NCBI GenBank assembly: GCA_963855995.1
Contig: OY979719.1
Location: 2,170,001-2,234,000, forward strand
Reading direction: 5' to 3'
From: Muricea muricata
Lineage: Eukaryota > Cnidaria > Anthozoa > Malacalcyonacea > Plexauridae
DNA length: 64,000 bases
The notes beneath the pieces were generated by a model that saw only the letters and a list, made by a program, of their open reading frames with translations, did not search any database and was not told the origin of the DNA. Within the stretch, counting starts at the first letter, position 1; the number at the start of each line of letters is the position of its first letter. Below are positions 11,901 to 25,427 of this stretch, one piece after another. The translations under genes and the position numbers were made by a program.

Positions 11901-14900
11901 TACAAGTAACTTTTACTTCATACTTTGTTTAGGTTTTTTTTAATTAGGGAAAGTGTTACAAACAACCTTCTATTGACCATTTAGTTGCTGGAGTTATGAT
12001 AGCTTTTTTATAACTTGGCACATTTTAACATTACTATACACATCATTCAGCAAATATTTTTCTGAATGTAACTGAGGGAGCTTTTAACAATTACAATTCA
12101 AATAAAGTAGCCATGACACAATTGGCGCAACATGTAAAATTTGTTAGAGTTGTAATAATGCGTATGCTCAGTCTTCTTAAATGACATACATTGTGTAAAT
12201 GACATAATATTTATTTTGTAGCCAACAATCTGAGATTTGATAAAAATGTGTGCCAAAACCTAGAATTGACCATAGCAACTAACAATAATACCATTCTTTG
12301 GTGGTGGGGGGGAGGGGGTTGCAATTGCTTCAGAAAAAAAATGGTACTGGTGAGAGGATGAAAGATTTGTGTAGCAAATGTGAAATATTTTATTGCTTTA
12401 GAGTGGAGGTAAACTTGATCCTATGGAAGTATTGAAGAAGCAACTGAGTGACAAAGATGCAGAATGCAAAGAAGGTAAAACTGTTGTAAGAAGAAGCAGT
12501 ATATTGTATTTTGAAAGGGTAAATGTATCTTATTTCAAGTGGAAATCATACACATTCATGAGTTAACTTGGTGTTCAAGACTCTCCACTTGACAAGTGGA
12601 CATATTGATCCAATATTTCAGACAATAACTTGTGGGTTAACTACAAGGTAAATGTATTGTATCATATATTCCCAGTCTTTACCATTCTTTATTATAGCTG
12701 TATCATTCACATGTATCTTGAAATTACTTTATTAAGCCAACCACAACAGCATTAACGTTTTAAGAAGCATAATAATCCATTATGTTGACTAGAGAAAATA
12801 CACGAGATTAAGAAACACAGTGCTCATTGAAGTTCACAATCTTAACTATCTATTATGCATTTTTTTAGAACATGCACGAGCAGAAAGTCTTGCAGTTAAA
12901 GTCAAGGAACAAAGGTGAAAATTTTTTTTCTGCTTCCACCCACAAAAGAGAAGTGTATTGGATTACATTTTCTATGTTTGTTTTTCAGAGAGGAATTTAC
13001 ACAAGGGCTGGCAAAGCAAAAGAAACATGAATCAGAAGCAGCACAGAGAATTGAATCCCTTGTATGTATATCATAACAGGCCATCAGTATGCATGGTTTA
13101 TTTCAACCAGGGTCTTGGCCAGGATATGAAAACTGGTTGTTCTAATTTGCCATTTTGGGCCATGGTAACCGACAAAAATCCTTTGCTGGCCTAGCCGAAT
13201 TCCTGAATGAAAATACAAATATTCAATAAAAAGTTCGAATCCTCCACAAAAAATTCGTATAATCAACAAAAAGACCGAATAATCAACAAAAGTGCGAATA
13301 ATCAACAAGACATCAAAACAATTTGTTAATAGACGAACAATAATAGTACAAAATACTTTACTAATCATCGCCAATTGACTGCAGTTGTGTTAATTGTTAA
13401 AATATGTCCTAGAAGGATATCTTGTGTAGAATTTTTATGATAAAACTTTTGCTGAGTGCAAATTCGTTTAATGGCAGTGCAAAAAGTGTCATAGTTGTAA
13501 GCAGCTGTCCAAGAGCTGTCATTTTCAAGTTGCATCTTAAATCAATATTTGCTGTCCAAACGACGGCTGGCTGGCTAAAGACCCTGAGTTCAACTATAAT
13601 TGCTTTAATTGCGTCTTTTGGGTTTTTAGCAATGGACAATTTGCATGTTAGACTAACTTTCAGTCTAGCCAAGACAAACAAAATCTTTTACCACAGTTAA
13701 AAAGAGCATCCTAAAATTAGTAGAATTGCCAAGTTTGGTGGCAAAATGTTGTAAAGCAATTGAAAATATGGCATCGCAAAATTTGCAAATTTGTATACAT
13801 TTGTATTACGTGAGGAAAAAGTTACCACATTTGATATTTCATATAATTGTATCAAAAGTGGTAACTTTTTCCTCGTGTAATACAAATGTATACAAATTTG
13901 CAAACTTTGCGAGGCCATATTTTCCATTTTTTACAACATTTCGCCACCAAACTTGGCAATTCTGCTAATTTTAGGATGCTCTTTTTAACTATAGTAAAAG
14001 ATTTTGTTCGTCTTGCCTAGATTGAAAGTTAGTCTAACATGCAAATCGTCTATTGTGTAGAGCTGTCGAATGGCTACAAAAACTTTAACTCTACTAAGTT
14101 TTGAAACTCAGACTTTTACGTCTGCAACTTCTCTGCAAAATGGACCCAAGAAAAAGCTCTTTAGTGTTCATGACCTTTTCTGCTGGTGCTGGTTTTGGAG
14201 TTAAAAAAAAAACGAGTGGAGAAATACTGCCTTTATTTTTTTAGGAGAAAGAGAATCAAGCCTTGCAGTTGCGAATGACTGCTTCACATCAAAACAATGC
14301 TCTAGAACGTGAAAAACTTGTCGCTGCTTTGGAAATGTACAAAAAGAACCATGGTCCAACTGATCTTCCTTCTGGAGGAGAATTAATTAAGAATTTGAAC
14401 AACCAAAATGCTGAACTGAATACAAGAATTTCGGCGCTTGAAACAGAGATCAAGTCAAGGGTATGAAAAATATGTGCAATTGTTTGTCTGTCCTTGCATT
14501 AACTGATAAATGTATTATTATTTGATAAATGTAATGTGAAAATGAACAATTACTATAACATACGAGTCAGGAACATTCAGGTGTGTTCAAGTCATGGTCA
14601 TTCATGGTGACTGGTGATTAAATTTAGAAAGAAAACGAAGCAATGCTGATGCAAAAGAATGAGCAAGCAAATGATAAAGTGAAAAACCTAGATGTTTTGA
14701 AAAATAACCTGTCACAACAGCTCATGGAGGCAGTGAAATCTAAATCTGAAAGCCAACAAAAACTGGAACTGACCAAAAAAGGTGCCGAGGCTGCCCAATC
14801 AGAGAAATCCAATGCCATTCAGCATGCTGGCACACTGCAATCACAGCTGGATGAGGAGAGGTCGAAAAAATCTGAACTGGAGAAAATGTTCAAAGCATTG

Positions 14901-17900
14901 GAAGTGAAGCTGAAGGATACCTCTGACAAGCATGTGCAAGAAAAGGAGGTAAAGTACAGGCCATGAAAAACTAGATTCATATTAATCTGACACTGCAGAG
15001 AACAACGAAAAATTCGTTGTCTCAAGCGGGATTCGAACACGCATCTTCGGGTTTCTAGACCGCCGCTCTAGCAATTGAGCTATCGAGTCAACTGGGATTG
15101 GCAGCGAGTCTTATCCAATTTAAGTGCACGAAATATTTTCGTGACGACTTAACGCTTGTCTTTGAGGGCGCGCAGTGTTTCAATTCTATTTCAGAACCAT
15201 CCTCAGAGATATGAAAAATTATTCCTCAAAGACAAGCGTTAAGTCGTCACGAAAATATTGCGTGCACTTAAATTGGATAAGACTCGCTACCAATCCCAGT
15301 TGACTCGATAGCTCAATTGGTAGAGCGGCGGTCTAGAAACCCGAAGATGCGAGTTCGAATCCCGCTCAAGACAACGAAATTTTCGTTGTTCTCTGCAGTG
15401 TCAGATTAATATGAATCTAGTTTTTCATATCGCTGAGAATGGTTCTGAAATAGAATTGAAACACAGGCCATGACATAGCTGAATATTGATCATGGCTAAC
15501 ATAAGAAAAAAGGGTCCTACTGTTCCAAACAGGGACAGATCCAGAGAATTATCAAATCATGTAGAAAGGTCTTCACATGTTGGTATAGGTTTCTGTCCAG
15601 GAGAAGTTTTGAGGAGATATCTCAAACACATGGTGAGTTTGATTCTCTCACTAATAAAGTATTTTTATTGTTTAATTTCTAGATGCTTGCCCAACAGTTA
15701 GAGGCGGCCAGTGGAAAAAAAGCAGAAGCGGAAACTGCTGAGTTACAGGTAGGTTCAGGGATAAATTCTGGGTTGATGGATTGATTACAATGATTTCCTT
15801 GTATCATTAAGAGGATACATGGACCTAAACTTATATTATCCTATTCTTTTTACATGTTTTTTGTCTGTGTGTGTGTTTGGGGGGGGGGTGTGTTTTGCAT
15901 CATATTTTGGGCAATTTTGACATAAATGACTACTGTATTTTGATGATTATCGTACTGTACAGCAGCATTTCTGTACCCTTGGACTATTTTACCTTCTCAG
16001 AAACAGTCTGAAGACGCTACTCGACAGTTGGATGAACTGAAGGCCAAACTAGCACAGAGCGAAGAGGAGCACGAGAAAACCAAACAATCTCTAGTTGGCC
16101 GAGAAGAACAGTTGAACAAACATGAAGGGGAGATCAGTAGTTTAAAGAGCACGAACAGCAGCAAAGATGAAGAAATTGACTTGCTGAGAAGAACTATCAC
16201 TCAACATGAGAGCGAAATTGTTGTGATGAAGAATAACATGGCACAAGAACTGCAATCAGCACCGCCTGAAGTCGATGATACCAAGTAAGCTGTGACGCAG
16301 GCTTGCAACCAAAACTTATATTTTAAGAGTGTTTCCAAGCTTTTAGGTCGTGTGCTTCTGCCAAGTACGTCGCCTAGTACCTCGCCTGTTTCTTAGCTAC
16401 AATAGGATTTCAGATTTTGACCGTGTTTTGAAATGTGTTCACTTCTAGTACCAAGTATTTACGACGTACAAAATTGAGCGAATTCTATATTTCTGAATCA
16501 GTATTCACTAACATTCCAATTAATAAACCAACACAGTTTTATGTGAAAATACAAGCCATGTTTAATTTTTTCATCTCATTTTTGCTCATGGAAACATGCG
16601 CAACAGCCGCCGAGCGACATTAAGACCCTATTGCGTAGAAGAACCAGCACATAACGTTATACTACTTAACTAACAGACATGATTATCCATAATAATGATT
16701 GCAGTTCATAATCACATGAGACTATGTTGTATTTTAAGCATTGTTAATTGGGTCTGAATATTTTTCAGAGTCAAGAGTTTGGAAGAGGAAATTGAAAAAC
16801 TCAACCTTCAGTTGAATGAGAGAAAAGAACAAATTGCTGCCTGGGAGAAATCAATAGAAACTATGAAAGCGAAGAACAATGTGAGTGTTTTAGGCAATGA
16901 CTCTTTGCTCATTGTCCACAGTTAGTACTACTTTTTGAAACACCAAGACACTTCTTGATTTTAGCTTTTTAAGACCAGTACGATCCTTAAAGTCTGGAAA
17001 ATTAACTGATATGATATGTAGCTAAGTTTTACAATGTATCTTCAACTGTAAAAGCACACATGTATAAGCTACAGTGCAACCCAATCTAAATTTTCCTCAA
17101 GCAGGACGCGAACTCGGATTGAAAAAAAATGACATTTGTAAGTTCCCGCTTTGTCACCAAAGTGTAATCAAAATGGGAGTTTTAATTACACAGCATGCTT
17201 CGTAACTTGTATTCAGTTCAAAACAAACCTTTTAATTTCAGGAATTAAGAGAGAAAAACTGGAAAGCAATGGACGCACTTTCTGCCTCAGAAAAACAGCA
17301 CAAGATTGACATTGGCAAAGCAGTTTCTTCGGTGAAGGTAAATGAAAATCGCGGCTAGCTAGGGAAATAAAATTTTTATTCTACACGTATTTTGATGAAT
17401 GTTGATGCCTAGCTGTTAAGCTTTTCAATTCGCCGTTCTTTTTAGGAAGAGAACGAAAGGAACCGTCAAGCCTTGCATATAGAATTTAAGGTACTGGTTT
17501 CGTGGTTTTCAAGTGTTTTTTATTCAAATTTTATTGAAAGTTTTGTAATGTTATGTTTAATCTTATTTTTAGGAATTTTTGTGTCTAATTCATCCTACAT
17601 TATCTATTGACAAAGACTTGGTAAGAAATTAATTTGATTATCATTGTGCTAGCATTCATTTTAAGAGTAGATGCATCTTAATTCGAGTGACTTTCTCGCA
17701 CAAATGTCGAGATTCAGGCGGGAACAGCTGAGAACAATTCATCAACTATACGTCATCAATTACGAATTGAACGTACGCCAGTAAGGGCAATACTCTCGCT
17801 ACTGAGCTACAGAAGTACTCTAGCTACCAAGAGCAAGCGTAATTGTTGTTCATTTGAGGGTGGTAATGCCTGCGACTAAGACGGATTTACCCCTTGAAGT

Positions 17901-20900
17901 TGTTTAACGTCGAGTAAAGCACCCCAACATCATACTTGAATTAAAAACTCGGAAGATTGGCAATTTATCCTTGACAAAGAAAAGCAATATATGCTAACAC
18001 CGCTCTGCACATCAACAATGTTTTCATTGTACAACTGTTCATTTTACAGTCATATGAAGACTTCTTAAAGAAATATGAAAACGACACGGAAGAATTTAGG
18101 TCACCCAAGTCGGAATCAAATGATTCAAAGGTATTTGAGTTTGGTTTAACAATTGTTATCTTGTCCAATGATTTCCAAGATTTAACACAACATTTCGAAG
18201 CGACCACTCTTCTATCATTTATTTTTGCCAATCTTCTCTCTCTGAATTTGGTCCCATCCGGAATTTTAGGTTGCAGAATTGCAAGAACAATTAAAGAACT
18301 ACATGAAACAGAATGAGGAATTAGAGGCGCAATGTCAAGAGCACAAAACAAATTTAGATGACAAGGTTGGTGATAAACTGAATTCTAGTGAGATTATCAT
18401 CGGGATTTTTAAAATGTCACATAGTTTTATGGTTTACAATTTTGTAGGTAAACGAGTTGAACGAAGTGTCGAAAAAGAACGAGGAGTTGGATAATAATTG
18501 CAACAAATATAAATCATTGTTAGGATCAACGGTAAATCGTTTTCTTCCAGTACATAATCGTAATTTATATCTTCCCGTCATTCTCGATCCGAAATTGCCG
18601 CAGTGCATCCTGTTTTTGCCACAATGATTAAAATAATAGAGTAGTGGACTGAATTACTTTTGTAATGTGTTGACTATTGCTCCTTATGAGTGGCTCTTTG
18701 TACCCTTACAGCACTTCGGCTTTCACCTAGGGTGTATTGATGGGGAGAGAGCGTCCTCTAAAACTCCCTAGTCACACTGCTTAGTTTTTAGGCTGTGAGC
18801 CTGTTTGCGTTGAACCAAGCTGTAGCTCTGTTGAATATCTTTTCCTTGAGGTCAAGTTGTCATTGTCACTTATAGTTACAACATTGTATATTGACAGGAG
18901 AATATGCTTCACGAGCTTGAAGACAATGTAGAAAAAGAGATAGCGAGTTTAAAAGTAACAGTAGAAAGCAAAGATGCCGAGCTTGGGCAGGTTCGTGTGC
19001 TTGGAATGTCTTGACTTCCCACTCGTAAAGCTCTAACAACCTGAACAACGAGATGTGTTCCCAACAAATTGTAGAAGGCTTATGATAATGTTCTACTTTG
19101 TCAAGTTGTTACAGGGTTGTCAATGGCAACATCCTTGATGCAAATTGTGAACAAGCAGGGAAAACTGAACACAAAAAATAAACAATTAGCAATGCAAACA
19201 CATTCTAATGACAATTTGTTAGAGCCGCATTTCTGGTTTATTTTTGAATTCTTTGTAGCTTTGCATGGTGAAAAACAATCTAAGTTTCGTTTTGTGGTTT
19301 TTGTTGTAATCTGTATATTTTGTATATGTCGGACACTTTTTGTGTGTGTTTCAAATCACTTCGTCTCGATTGTCTAGACGAATTCATCACTTAGTGAGTT
19401 TAAAGAAAAACTAGAAAAAGCCTTAGACGATGCGAAGTTGAAGGATGAGAAAATTGCATCATTGCAAGATGAACTATCAAGTAAAGCAAGTTTGGACGAC
19501 AAGGAGTCTGAATTGCAACAGGTTCGTTCCCAGACTGTAGACTCTTAATCAATTTATGATCAATATATTCGATTTACCACCCGCTTGTAACGTTTCTGTA
19601 GATGTCACTAACCATGACAGAGTTAAAAGAGACTTTGAAAAACAAAGACGAACACGCGAAGACCAAGGATGACAAGATCACCTCTTTGGAGAAAGACGTG
19701 TCGAACAAAGACACTGAATTGAAAAAGGTTTGTACTCATCGTGGCTCTGCTGAATTATCTGGCTCAAGTTCTATGACATCACCAGCTCGACGACACGGTC
19801 AGAATTTCGTGGACTGGCACTAGTTGTCTGTGAAGTAGGAATTCATTTTTTGATCCAGACTACTTAATTTCTCATGAAATATAATTCACTTTGGTTTCAA
19901 ATTTCTGGTACACTTACAATTTTCTTTACTAAACATCATTACAAAGTTTCGACAAGTTTCATAAAGGAAAATAAAAATATAAGTGATTAAAAACAGGAGA
20001 ATGGATTTCCATTTGGTAGCTAGTTTCAGGCCTTTGGACTCACGGCCAGGTCAGCTGTGTCTGAGTTAGAAGTGATGACAGCCGGAGGAAGGGGGGCTTG
20101 TTCGTAAGACCATGTCATAGTGTGTTCACTAAATTGCCCTGACGAAATACACTAAATTAAATCTCAAATTTCCAGGCGAATTCCGCTGTCGCTGAATTCA
20201 AAGAAAGCGCACAAAAAGCAAGCGACGAGTCAAAATCGAAAGATGGCAAAATTAATTCACTTCAACTCGAGTTGTCCACGCTGAAGACTGCAGCAGCGAC
20301 GGCGAGCGACGAGGCCAAAAATGAAAACAAAAAACTCTCCGAACAAGTGGAAGCTTTTAAAGAAAAAGAGAAATCTCTACGAGACGAACTGGAGGCGGCC
20401 AAGAAGGAAGCAAAACTGCGCGCGGAAGAAGACAAGTCTCCTGAGCTCGAGAAATATAAGAACGAAGCAAGCGACGCGGCCAAAGTAAACGCTGCTTTAA
20501 GAAAAGAATTAGAGGAAGTGAGAACGCAAAATACCGGTTCAAAAAGCCCAAAGAAGAAGCACGATAAAGAAAACGAGACAAAAATAAAGGTATTATGATA
20601 CAGTTGATGTGATACTAACGTTGTCCGTGTCGGCAAGGCAGTCAGAAGCGCACAAGAAATACAAGATCTTTCACCACTTCCAAGAAACGTCGACTTTTCA
20701 AGCGAAGGCTCTTTGTCGGGGAAAAAGGGTTGAGGGTGGAGCAAAACAAGCGTGTATTTATGTATTTGGAAGTTCAATGCCCTGTCCTGATAAAAATCCG
20801 CCCTCTATGAAAAAAAGCATGATAACGCAAGCGTATTCAAATAGCATTTAATGTATGTATGTACCTGTATATACGTATGTACAGTATGCAATGGTTGATG

Positions 20901-23112
20901 AACACTCTTCCCTCCCTCTGTAACCGTTATCCCTCCATACATACCTACCCCCTCTCGCCATAACCGTCCGTACTGTACTACTCTGTAACGTTTCATCTCT
21001 ATTATTACCAAAGACGCTGGAGGAGAAGTTAGCAATTGCTGCGAAAAAGGAAAGCGACTTGCAAGCAAAGATTGCACATTTAGAAGATTCCACATCCACG
21101 CACTCACTGGATGAGGTAAACACGCCATTCTCTGATCTTACTGCATCGCACTGGAGTCATTTTGAGGCTACATTTCGTAATACCAAACGTTCGATGCTGC
21201 GTGCCTATATCATTTAAACTTAAAAATTTTGTTGTTTTTTTTTTCTACTTGTCATTAAGGTCAGGTCTCGCAACTAATTTCATATCCTTGTTTTGGGTTG
21301 ATACAACAATGAACTTTTGAAAGTAATGCAAAATATTCTCATTATGAGTAATACCACCCCCATAGAGAAAGCGTAAAATCTAAGGAATTTTCCTCAGATT
21401 GTGAGAAAGTGCTGGTGAAGGTATCTAGTTTCATCAAGCACGTTGTTGTGTTATCTAGGATAATGCCTCCCCCGACGGGAAAGATAAGAAGAAAAAAAGG
21501 GGTTTCTCTCTGATGGGTTCAAAGTCGTCCAAGGTACGGAATGCCTTCTAATTAGTTTGCTGACTTCAGAATGCACTGTGGCTGGGAATAATTTGGTAGA
21601 AATCTGTCTTGTTTTTAGTACGAAACAAAATATCGCGATATATCGGAGAAATATGAACAAGTAAAATCCGAAAACGATGAAAAAACGTCGAGAATAGCCG
21701 AGGTAAATATCTACACACATTTTCCAGTCGCTTGCAACTTAATATTATTGACTCGATGGGTATTTGTGTGGGGCAAGTGCTGAAGTCGAAAGTGGCTTGC
21801 ACAACATGGTGCGGTCCATCGTGGAAAAGCTATCAAGTCTTGTGCAGTCTCGCATGATAAAGGCTTTTCGATGAACTCCATTCTCAAATTCCAGCGGTCT
21901 TTAAATTTGACAAAGCGCTCCTGGTATCGCGCAAGCAGGCGTTTGAAGCTCGTTCAATTACAGATCGCCCTAATATTTTGACAACTCTAATTCATTGTTT
22001 TACAGCTTGAAGCAAAGTTAGACAATTCTGAAAAAGCTCTACAAACTCAAGAGCAGAAAGTTAAAGAACTGAAGGTAAACCTAATTTGTAAATCACCTAA
22101 ACTTTCGAGTCACCGTACGGTTTCTGACCATGGCTGGAGAATATTGCGGTCTTTGGCAATGTATATATTACTAACCACCAATTAATGGAATGTGTAACAA
22201 TTCGAAGAGGTTATCGGTGAATATTCACCGATAGTCACTTAGCCTGAGGTGAATAATGGCTTTACTATAATCACATGGGTGAAAAATGACAAAAATACGT
22301 TTTATATTTCAAAACAGCATCTGTCGTATTGACAAAATGATTGGTGGCCATTTTGAAAAACCGCTTAGGTGATTATTGTGTCATAATCACCTCTAGGGCA
22401 ACCAAGAGATTTTTCAACTATGTGATTATACTAAAGTGAAATATGATAAAATATACTTAGTGGTATGTAGTCTTTATGTAGTCTTGAACGTTTAACGGGG
22501 GGGGGGGGGGGGATGAGCATTGCACATTGACCGTTTTCACCACACCCTCAATAATCTAACGAATTGTAATTTTCAGGCTCAGGTCGGTGGCCTTGCAAAC
22601 GGAGGTGTTCAGGTTAGTTTTCGCATATTTTTTTAACGGCCATTGAAAGCGACGAGTTAATCCTCCTACTGTCAAACTTCTAAAATTTACCAAACAAACA
22701 TTTACTAAATTTCACAAAAAAGACCTGAAATACATGAATTGCATTAGGCTAAACTTACAGCTCATCCAATAACCAGTAATTTTCACCTGCATTCATTTCC
22801 ACCTTCGAGTTTCCGCAATGAAATTTAACTCTGTCAAGTTTAATACCCATTTTACTCTCGGTAAACTCTGGTTTTACCGTGATGTGCATTGGCTCTTAAG
22901 TTTCAACTACGATTTATTTTCTTTCACGATAGACAAATGACAAACCTCTAAATGAATCGCAAATGAAACAGATGGTAGAAGCTATGACAGATGTAAGTCC
23001 GTTGTAGAAACTTGATAGCGCCCGCTGGGCACCCGCAATGCCGCTTCCACGCACCCGTGTTTACAAGTGTCGTTTCTTTTTTTTGTAGGGTGATCCAACG
23101 GGGGCCGTTTGA
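8929..23112 (+). CDS. KTN1/RRBP1-like: Kinectin/ribosome-binding protein 1 (p180) homologue, complete
   Basis: Twenty-seven exons: 8929-9598, 11284-11405, 12402-12474, 12869-12914, 12989-13061, 14245-14460, 14628-14948, 15683-15748, 16001-16284, 16769-16880, 17242-17337, 17446-17490, 17573-17620, 18050-18130, 18270-18365, 18448-18531, 18898-18990, 19378-19521, 19602-19727, 20176-20589, 21014-21115, 21459-21533, 21619-21702, 22006-22074, 22577-22612, 22933-22992 and 23089-23112. They total 3660 nt (1219 aa). Start MEPLLIGG leads directly into a membrane anchor (residues about 4-28), then SFEDALANQ as in kinectin and p180, a basic Lys/Glu-rich cytosolic stretch, and a long coiled coil. FKSLIESLETANLSHDEIQK, LREKNWKAMDALSASEK and CNKYKSLL match kinectin landmarks. 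The protein is an ER membrane receptor for ribosomes or kinesin. A simple tail follows, ending DPTGAV. One gene probably represents the state before vertebrates split KTN1 and RRBP1. Confidence 0.9.
10980..11178. repeat. Fold-back MITE in intron 1 of the kinectin-like gene
   Basis: GAACTTCATTGCAAACTTC on the left and GAAGTTTGCAATGAAGTTT on the right form imperfect arms of about 80 bp. Confidence 0.55.
13631..14050. mobile_element. Fold-back MITE, family B, intronic copy
   Basis: A near-perfect palindrome with arms of about 200 bp. Outer ends are GCATGTTAGACTAACTTTCA and its inverse. The core has TTTGTATTACGTGAGGAAAA mirrored around 13845. Related copies lie at about 36190-36400, 39806-40590 and 44248-44626. 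Small ORFs here are by-products of the palindrome. Confidence 0.75.
14966..15462. mobile_element. Fold-back pair of tRNA-derived SINE units with 11-bp target duplication
   Basis: Two copies of a tRNA-related unit face outward from the centre near 15190. Each has an A-box-like TAGCTCAATTGGTAGAGC and a B-box-like GAGTTCGAATCCCGC in the same order as a tRNA gene. ACAGGCCATGA occurs immediately on both sides (14955-14965 and 15463-15473), so the structure was inserted as one piece into this kinectin intron. The right copy has an extra tail (CTGAGAATGGTTCTGAAATA), whose inverse lies at the centre. Confidence 0.75.
19818..19998 (+). repeat. Dispersed repeat, copy 1
   Basis: A stretch of about 175 bp (TTTTTGATCCA, AAATTTCTCAT, TACAATTTTCTTTA, AAAGGAAAA, AGTGATT in order) recurs at 45122-45295 with about 75-80% similarity by eye. 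Non-coding, family unknown. Confidence 0.55.
22205..22260. repeat. Short palindromic GGTGAATATTCACC-type repeat
   Basis: The core TCGGTGAATATTCACCGA followed by AGCCTGAGGTGAATAAT matches the longer copy at 29632-29735. Confidence 0.5.
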
Positions 23113-24606
23113 CATGGCAAACTTGCCGTAGAATTAAATTTTTAATTATATGCAGAGACTAACGAAAATTAACCTAATCTAATGAATTCACATTTGGAGA
23201 GCAGATCTTGAATGGTTGGCTGTGAATACAGTTTATAAATGAATTTATTTTTTGTCCACGTAGACGGGAAGCAGATTGAACTGTGAATTTTTGAATGAGA
23301 GTAGAGCAAGTAAGAAATAGTTTGAAATTCAGGGATATTTAAAAGGACATTGTAAAACGAACTAAGTTCACTAATTTTACACCTAATAATGAAGCAGAAG
23401 CAAATTTAAACTTTCGAGGCGTTTTCTTACCTATGGCAAAAATTTGCAGGCTGCAAATGATCGCAACGAGCTTCTGGAGTGGCTTTTACGACGAGTTTGC
23501 TTTTTTTAGTTTTAACAACTGACTGCAGTTGTTCATTTTATTTTATATGTAATTTATCGCCGATTTTGTGAACTTCAAGGGGATAATTTCCAGGCTGTTA
23601 TTAAATATCTCTGGATTTGCACACAATTACGCAATTATGCAGTACGAGTTTATTTTACGTTGAGTTGTTGGTTGCGGAATGTAGTTAGGTAATATGTACC
23701 GTGCATTTATTGTGAATAAATGAATTTAATAATAGAGGTTCAGTATTGTGTGTATTTTTTACGCTGTATGTATTTTAACGTTTCCAGGAAACTAAATCAC
23801 TGTTAGTCACGGTTCTAGTTTGCTCGAAAAGGTTGGAACCCCGTAATTTCTCATCGCAAAATTCCAGCTGCGATAACAGAAACTTAAGCCTGGTTTTTAA
23901 TTTAGGCTATTTTCGAGCTGAAGTTATTTTTCATCTCTGGCGAGTTCAACACAGCGTTGCCAGATTGCATGCATAAATTAGCCAAACTTTCAACAACGCT
24001 CTTTGTTTTTCATTGTATTTGCCTTTTGTTTTCTTTGTTTTTGTGACAGCACTAATGATGGTTTCGCTTAATTATTCAAGAAATCTGGCAACCCTGGTTC
24101 AACATGCGTTTGTTACTACGTTTCATGTCTTTTTGGGGCAATTGACCGTAACGAAAAAAATGGCGGATGTACAACTTGCGAGGTTGATGTACAATTTACA
24201 AGAATTCTTTGCAATCGTTTCTAAAAGCAAGTTGACGTCTGTTCAAGGACAAGCATGAGAGAGGTTATTTTCTTGGCATCTTTTCTCAATCCTTTCTCCA
24301 ATGCATATTCAGGTAAAATGTATTTACATGCTGCAATTTTTTTTTGTCAAGTCCAATTGAAAAATCAATATCCAGTAGATAGCGCTATTTAGCTTTCGTT
24401 CGTACAACAGCCCGCAGAGATTTAAAACGAGGTCTTCGGTCAAACTAAAATCGATGGAGAACAAATTCAACACCAAAATTAATGCTTCATAATATTAATA
24501 CGAAAAAAACAGAATTACAAAATATCTTGGTATCAGGTACATAATCAACGAATGTCTCAAGGTTATGAAAAATAAAATCTTTACTCCAAGTTGTCCACAG
24601 TTTCTC
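23113..24606. other. 3' flank of the kinectin-like gene and intergenic DNA
   Basis: AATAAA at 23715-23720, about 600 bp past the stop, is the likeliest polyadenylation signal. No coding exon was recognised in the rest, and a 24013-24258 open frame looks spurious. Confidence 0.5.
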
Positions 24607-24715
24607 TTAGTATGGGAGGTCGACTTGTTCGTAATCTCCAGGGCTGGGAAACTTGGGACAAATTTCTTCGAAAAACGTAGCAGCGCCGTCGTCCAATGCG
24701 TTATGCCGTTCGAGA
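24607..24715 (-). CDS. Candidate terminal exon with an HxALDD motif (orphan)
   Basis: On the minus strand a good acceptor (TTTGTCTTTCCAATTTAG) precedes 36 codons ending in TAA. The peptide contains LERHNALDDGAATFFEE and ends GDYEQVDLPY. H-x-A-x-D-D resembles the last catalytic motif of DEDDh 3'-5' exonucleases, but the rest of such a domain was not found. A phase-compatible upstream piece may end at 24842 (ERGSRSHPDIGHLP). This could be a pseudogene fragment or the end of a gene whose other exons I missed. Confidence 0.35.
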
Positions 24716-25005
24716 CTAAATTGGAAAGACAAAGAGTTTAATAAAGAAATGCAGCTGGTTCACAAAATGTGTCTTTTGCAAACCATAAACCACCATTTAA
24801 TCAGTTCACAAATCATGTACGGCGGTCATTTGTTGTACACGGTAAATGTCCAATATCAGGGTGAGAACGGCTACCTCGTTCCTGTAAACGTTCAAGGGAA
24901 CACGTCAGAAATAAAAGTTTTGAAATCAAATTTTGTGTTTTGGGCGCCAGTTCTTTAATTTCTGATGGGACTCGGATAGACGTCAGAAAGTTACCACACT
25001 TTTTA

Positions 25006-25169
25006 GGTAATAATTCCGTGTTCTCATATAAATCTTAATCCAATCCCAAACCCTAATCCTAACCAGCGTTTTATTTGTCATGTTTTAACTTTGATGGATT
25101 GAAGATTTAATTGGATTAGGGCTTGGATTAAAATTTTATTTCGCGTACTGAGAACACGGAATTATTACC
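25006..25169. mobile_element. Small MITE with long terminal inverted repeats
   Basis: GGTAATAATTCCGTGTTCTC and its inverse GAGAACACGGAATTATTACC bound a 164-bp element, with further inverted pairing of AATCCAATCCCAAACCCTAA-like DNA inside. Confidence 0.7.
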
Positions 25170-25427
25170 GTTTTTGGTTTTATGAGTTTTTGCTCCCATT
25201 ACGCTTTGCGTGCTTACCACCGATGCTAACCGACGAGTTTTCCCATATTTCCATGTTGCCAAGAATGAGCTTTTGAACATGTATTTGAAGCTAAAAACTA
25301 GCATTCCTGAGGCCACAGGGAATTGCAATTCACGTGTACATTTGATGAAAATCAGTTTAATTAAGTACTTCGCCGAACGAACTCAAATCAGTTCTAACGG
25401 ATTTAGTTAATAGCTCGAAGCATGTAA

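Noticed and set aside
15000..15380. Two possible functional tRNA genes
   Set aside because: A and B boxes are good, but acceptor and anticodon stems do not pair properly. They are SINE heads.
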